From: Bryobacterales bacterium
Lineage (GTDB): Bacteria; Acidobacteriota; Terriglobia; Bryobacterales; UBA6623
Reading direction: 5' to 3'
Assembly (NCBI GenBank): GCA_026713545.1
Contig: JAPOOG010000006.1
Coordinates: forward strand, 23,266 to 87,265
DNA length: 64,000 nt
In this document: one piece after another, positions 58,836 through 64,000 of the stretch
How positions within the stretch are numbered: the first letter of the stretch is position 1
Layout: the number at the start of each line of letters is the position of its first letter
Notes under the pieces: generated by a model
Database searches by the model: none
Seen by the model: the letters and a program-made list of their open reading frames with translations, nothing else
What the model was told of the DNA's origin: nothing
Translations under genes and position numbers: made by a program

Positions 58836-59385
58836 ATCGCACCAATAGGCTGTACTTGAAAACCGGCTCCTGCTCGGTGGGCGGCGACGATGCCCGAACG
58901 TTGGGAGTACCGAAGATCTCCGACTCCTCCAGCACCTTCAGCAAGTCAATAAAATCCGGCCGCGTCTCGGCCCCGACCGTCATTTCCAGTAGTACATCGT
59001 TGTCGGGTGTCACTTGCGGCCGAATCTGTTCGACACGCACTCGGGGCGGGAAAATTAGCTCCAGATCAGAGAACGTCCTGGTCCAGGAAATGCCTTTGCG
59101 ATACAGCAGTTCGTTCAGGAAAAGCGACCGCTCAAGCACCTCTTCATTTGCGGGTTCGGTGAACTTGCGTTTGAGATCGGCCTCTTCGGCCTGCAGCGTG
59201 CGTAACTGCGATCGCAGCGCGGCTTCCTCTCGTACCAATCGTGGCGCAGGCTCCCGGTTCTGCGCGTAGACCGTAACGAGATCCGCAGCGATACCGAGCA
59301 GCATGATTGCCGCCGCGCCGGCGGTTACCCAGAACAGCCGGCGTCGTCCGAACGGCTGTGTCGCCAGATTGAGTTCAAGCTGCAC
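58819..59385 (-). CDS. PilN/GspL-C-like inner-membrane protein
   Basis: The 188-residue protein begins with the PilN signature LELNLATQPFGRRR, then a membrane helix (LFWVTAGAAAIMLLGIAADL), a coiled-coil segment (ALRSQLRTLQAEEADLKRKF) and a ferredoxin-like domain (LEMTVGAETRPDFIDLLKVL). The LNLATQPF motif binds PilM. It starts with GTG at 59385, preceded by GAGGAA. It lies 12 bases after the pilM-like gene. Confidence 0.8.
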   Translation of the reverse strand: MQLELNLATQPFGRRRLFWVTAGAAAIMLLGIAADLVTVYAQNREPAPRLVREEAALRSQLRTLQAEEADLKRKFTEPANEEVLERSLFLNELLYRKGISWTRTFSDLELIFPPRVRVEQIRPQVTPDNDVLLEMTVGAETRPDFIDLLKVLEESEIFGTPNVRASSPPTEQEPVFKYSLLVRYEQQL

Positions 59386-59397
59386 CGCGTTGTTTCC

Positions 59398-60273
59398 TCA
59401 ATTCACACTCAGGTAGCCCCAGATGCCGGCTTCCCGGCCGTCCACCAAGCCTTCCGGCGAACGCAACCACTCTACTTCCTGGGCGGCTGAAGTCGGAATT
59501 CTCTTGAATCCGCACAACACCAGTTTATTTATGGCCGTGCCGAAATGATCCTCTACGAACACCATGGTCGGATAGATGTCACGGGCGGCTTCGCTCCAGT
59601 CATCTCCCGATCCGGTTGGCGGCGTGAGCTCGACAGAACGCACCATCCGCACGGCGCCTGCTTCCACAGCCGCCATCGTGAGAGCCAGGCCCGTGCGTTT
59701 TGCGAGTAAGGTCATCGAGTCGTTTGGCAGCAGGTTCAACGCCGCGCATGTCGAGAGCGAGACGTGGCCCGGCCACAGTCCACGCTGCTCGAACGGGGCT
59801 TCGTATTGCCGAATGATCTCGGCTGGGACGGCCGCCACCAGCGCCGCAACTCCGTTCGCGGTAGGCCATGTGTGGTAAGCGATCCGGGCTGTTTCCACGT
59901 CGAATGGCACGGTTTTCTTCAACCGCCAGCGAATCAGCTTCAAGCGTTCCTTGGCGTCGCCGGTCAGGCTGTCGAAGTCGAGGACCGTCAAACGGGAACA
60001 GTTGTCGGGGAGGATCAGGGCCATATCCGGGCGCCGCAAGTCACCGAGCTCGCTGATGACGCCTCCCACCGCTTCATCGAAGGCGGCTTCATCCTGAACG
60101 TTGGGTCGATTCGGTGAGAGATCGAGGAGCCCCGGCGGGAGGTCCCGGCGAACCCGCGCCGTGACTTCTCCGGTCTTCAAGTCGCGCGTCACTGCGGATA
60201 CACCGAGGCTGCTGATTTCGACCACAAGCGGCGGCGGCGGATCCACGAGCAGGTATTTGAGACGACGCAGCAT
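59398..60273 (-). CDS. PilM-like actin-fold cytoplasmic protein
   Basis: The 291-residue protein is a divergent PilM: LLVDPPPPLVVEISSLGVSAV at the start, ALILPDNCSRLTVLDFD, RLKLIRWRLKKTVPFDVE and IVR-type helices later; its actin-like ATPase motifs are weak. PilM binds PilN and the secretion ATPase in the cytoplasm. Its ATG at 60273 follows the gspE stop after one base. The N-terminal part of the longer frame (MRSTKSRSSTRAETTE) lies inside gspE and is not coding here. Confidence 0.72.
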   Translation of the reverse strand: MLRRLKYLLVDPPPPLVVEISSLGVSAVTRDLKTGEVTARVRRDLPPGLLDLSPNRPNVQDEAAFDEAVGGVISELGDLRRPDMALILPDNCSRLTVLDFDSLTGDAKERLKLIRWRLKKTVPFDVETARIAYHTWPTANGVAALVAAVPAEIIRQYEAPFEQRGLWPGHVSLSTCAALNLLPNDSMTLLAKRTGLALTMAAVEAGAVRMVRSVELTPPTGSGDDWSEAARDIYPTMVFVEDHFGTAINKLVLCGFKRIPTSAAQEVEWLRSPEGLVDGREAGIWGYLSVN

Positions 60274-60274
60274 T

Positions 60275-61920
<1,646 letters not shown>

Positions 61921-61924
<4 letters not shown>

Positions 61925-63132
61925 AGTGTCTCTGCCAGGGAGAAAATGGGCAAATACAGTGAAATCAGCACAAAGGCCACAAAGATGCCCATGAAGATCA
62001 TGATCGCCGGCTCGATCAGCGACAGCGCGGCGCTCATCATCGTGTTGACGTCATCGTCGAAGACCTCCGCCACCGAGTGCAACATCGCTGGCAGCGAGCC
62101 GGTTGACTCTCCCACGTTGACCATCTCGACCGCGAGCGACGGGAAGATTCCCGCCGCGGCCAGACCGCGTGAAAGCGGCTGCCCCTCGCGAACCATCTCG
62201 CGGGACTGCGCGATCGATTCCCGCAGCAGACGCGACCCCAGCGATGCGCCGGTTGTCTCCAACGCTTGTAGCAGAGGGATGCCGCCTTGCAACAGGGTCC
62301 CCAACAGGCGACAGAGTTGCGACACCTGGTATTTGATCCAGATTTGCCCGAACAGAGGGACCTTGAGCTTGAAGCCATCAAGAGGATCCCGAATACGGTC
62401 CGAGCGGAACCACCAGGCGAGCGAGCTGCCGATGCCAAACACGGCAAGGGCGATCAGCCATAGATTCTCGTTCGCAGTCACTCCGAAGGCGACCAGGAGT
62501 TGCGTCATGTAGGGTAGTTGCGCGTCCATGCTCTCGTAAAGCGAAGCGAATTCCGGCACGACGTAGGTCACCAGAAACAGGATCAGGATGAACACGAGGA
62601 ATACGAGCACGGCCGGGTAAATCAGCGAAACCAGAATCTTCTTGCGCGCGCCGAGCGCCACCTTCTGATAAGCCACGTAGCGCTCGATCACCTCCGGCAG
62701 GCTGCCGCTCTTCTCGCCCGCCATGATCGACGTCGTATAAATCGGCGGGAAGACACCTTCGGACTGAAAGGCCTCCGACAAGGGCATGCCGGTCTTGACC
62801 TTCTCGTGGACCGATTGCAAGTGGGTGCGCAGGCGGCGATTCTTGATGTTGCCGACGAGTAGATCAAGACCTTTGAGGATCGGCAGGCCGGCACGCGTCA
62901 GGGTCACGAATTGTTGATTGAAGATGAGGAGCTGCTCGAGAGGCAGCTTGCGCCCGGCAGGCTGCACGTTGTCGAGCTTCCACTCTCCGATCGAACGGCG
63001 AGGCTTGACCGAGTAGATCAGGAATCCGCGATCCGACAAACGCTGCCGCAGTTCCTCTTCGGATTCCGCCGATTCGACTTCCTTACGTACTCTGCCTTGG
63101 GGATCGGCGTACTTGCAGAGGTACTGGTTCAT
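61921..63132 (-). CDS. Type II secretion/type IV pilus platform protein GspF/PilC
   Basis: The 403-residue membrane protein has two repeated GspF domains (QLLIFNQQFVTLTRAGLPIL ... LVTYVVPEFASLY and VSQLCRLLGTLLQGGIPLLQ ... YLPIFSL) with three hydrophobic helices. It is the inner-membrane platform for the ATPase. Its ATG overlaps the lolA-like stop as ATGA (63129-63132), which suggests translational coupling through the operon. Confidence 0.95.
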
Positions 63133-63785
63133 GGCTGACCTCTGCGTTCACTACGTTCAAGCACCTCGGTGTCCGCTGGGATCTGAAAAACGAACAGATT
63201 CCCGTCAAGTTTGAGATTTCTCTTTTCTTGCGCAAAGGCGAACGTCGTCACAGTATTGTCTCGTCCGAAGACACGCAGACGCTTCAGGCTGAAGGCCTTC
63301 GGGTCGTAGGTGAACTCGACGCGCTCGAAGTAGTCCTTGCCGGGCCGCCCTTCTCCCACAACGGCGGTAGAGCCCTCGATGGTTTCCAGGCGCAGATTGA
63401 CGAACTGCCGCCGAAACCGCAGCCGTCCCAGCAGAAACGACAAGGGCGCTCGCAGGTCGCCGCTGTCATCGAGCTTGACGGGGCGCACTTGGTTGGTGCG
63501 GGGATTGTACATGTGCAGGGTCTCGCCGTCGCCGATCAGAAGCTTGCCGGCCGGCACAGTATAGTCCCAGCGCATCTTCTTGGGCCGTAGCAATGACAGC
63601 CTGCCACGCTCATGGATGCGGGGACGGCCCGTGTACTCGACGGTCTGCGCAAACTCCACCTGCATCGTCGCCAGGCTGTTGTAGTGGCGCTCGATCCTCG
63701 ACAAGATGTCGCCTAGCCTTGCTTCCGCCGTCGCTGCAGCGGCTCCAAGAAGAGCCAGGCACACTACTACACGGAGTTTCCGCAC
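63129..63785 (-). CDS. LolA-like outer-membrane lipoprotein carrier protein
   Basis: The 218-residue protein has a signal peptide (VRKLRVVVCLALLGAAAATAEA) and the LolA fold pattern: SRIERHYNSLATMQVEFAQT, RPKKMRWDYTVPAGKLLIGDG, a PLSFLLGRLR helix, and RLETIEGSTAVV. LolA carries lipoproteins through the periplasm, or a relative acts with the pilus. I chose the GTG at 63785 because it begins the signal peptide; a longer frame reaches 63947 without resemblance. It is first in the gspF/gspE/pilMNO operon. Confidence 0.85.
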   Translation of the reverse strand: MRKLRVVVCLALLGAAAATAEARLGDILSRIERHYNSLATMQVEFAQTVEYTGRPRIHERGRLSLLRPKKMRWDYTVPAGKLLIGDGETLHMYNPRTNQVRPVKLDDSGDLRAPLSFLLGRLRFRRQFVNLRLETIEGSTAVVGEGRPGKDYFERVEFTYDPKAFSLKRLRVFGRDNTVTTFAFAQEKRNLKLDGNLFVFQIPADTEVLERSERRGQP

Positions 63786-64000
63786 ATAAATACGACGCGC
63801 TATGCCGGGACTGCGTTTAGGGAACTTTCGAGCCGCAAATGTCAAACGCAATATAGAACCTTGGCGGTGGACCCCTGAAGTGAGACAAGCCGGTAAGCAG
63901 GTTTTCCCCATTTGCTGAAAAATGGTGGGCTGGGGAACGGCCCTCATAGTAAACTCTTCGTCGGCTGGCGAAGCGGAGGCGGGCTCTGCTGGAGAGCAAC

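Noticed and set aside
63817..63999. Minus-strand frame at the right edge
   Set aside because: No family resemblance and it runs off the window; it may be a shadow of a gene beyond the edge.

Overview
The window is a GC-rich bacterial chromosome segment with about 57 protein genes on both strands and no rRNA, tRNA or CRISPR array that I could find. The gene set points to Acidobacteriota, most likely a Bryobacterales/Solibacter-like lineage. The evidence is an ispH/hpnC/hpnD/hpnE squalene block, a dnaK-dnaJ-hspR operon, FabV, a PilMNO-type pilus/secretion operon, a lipoprotein cytochrome of the TIGR02604 type, many Tat-type Gfo/Idh/MocA oxidoreductases, DUF1080 and several AP-endonuclease-like sugar isomerases. 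This placement is inference from gene content only.

Layout. 1-1.2 kb: the end of a serine-recombinase-type HTH gene overlapping a tyrosine recombinase, followed by three stem-loops. 1.3-5.1 kb: a sugar-oxidation locus (TIM-barrel isomerase and DUF1080 on minus, Gfo/Idh/MocA on plus) separated by a 0.96 kb repeat-rich spacer. 5.3-12.6 kb: SthA-type transhydrogenase, DsbD, DUF2062 protein, a second exported Gfo/Idh/MocA enzyme and a CPBP protease. 12.7-15.0 kb: ergothioneine genes egtB-egtD. 15.4-20.95 kb (minus): SDR-fabV-tilS-ftsH. 21.4-29.1 kb: alpha-glucan phosphorylase, three more TIM-barrel isomerases, a prohibitin-like protein, a tartrate/malate dehydrogenase and a ThiE/TenI protein.

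30.1-33.8 kb: dnaK-dnaJ-hspR, with a consensus-like sigma-70 promoter whose -35 lies inside a HAIR-like (HspR) operator. 34-41 kb: an unrecognised protein, an M14 metallopeptidase, clpX, dinB and a 3-methyladenine glycosylase. 41.1-44.1 kb: a 998-residue lipoprotein with sugar-dehydrogenase-like, HEAT and cytochrome c parts. 44.4-51.4 kb (minus): ispH, two MDR alcohol dehydrogenases and hpnC-hpnD-hpnE, the last five tightly packed. 51.5-55.9 kb: an AIM24-family protein, an atypical M19 dipeptidase homologue, DUF3830, an IscU-like scaffold lacking its third cysteine, and a nucleotidyltransferase. 55.9-63.8 kb (minus): lolA-like, gspF, gspE, pilM, pilN, pilO, a PilP/GspC-like gene and a giant Pro/Gly-rich pseudopilin, mostly joined by ATGA overlaps.

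The most unusual signal outside the genes is a mosaic family of intergenic repeats near 3.0, 8.9, 26.1 and 29.4-30.0 kb. They share modules, including a heptamer tandem (CACGAAA-like). Two copies carry a candidate structured RNA ending in a terminator hairpin, with stems that appear to be kept by compensatory changes.
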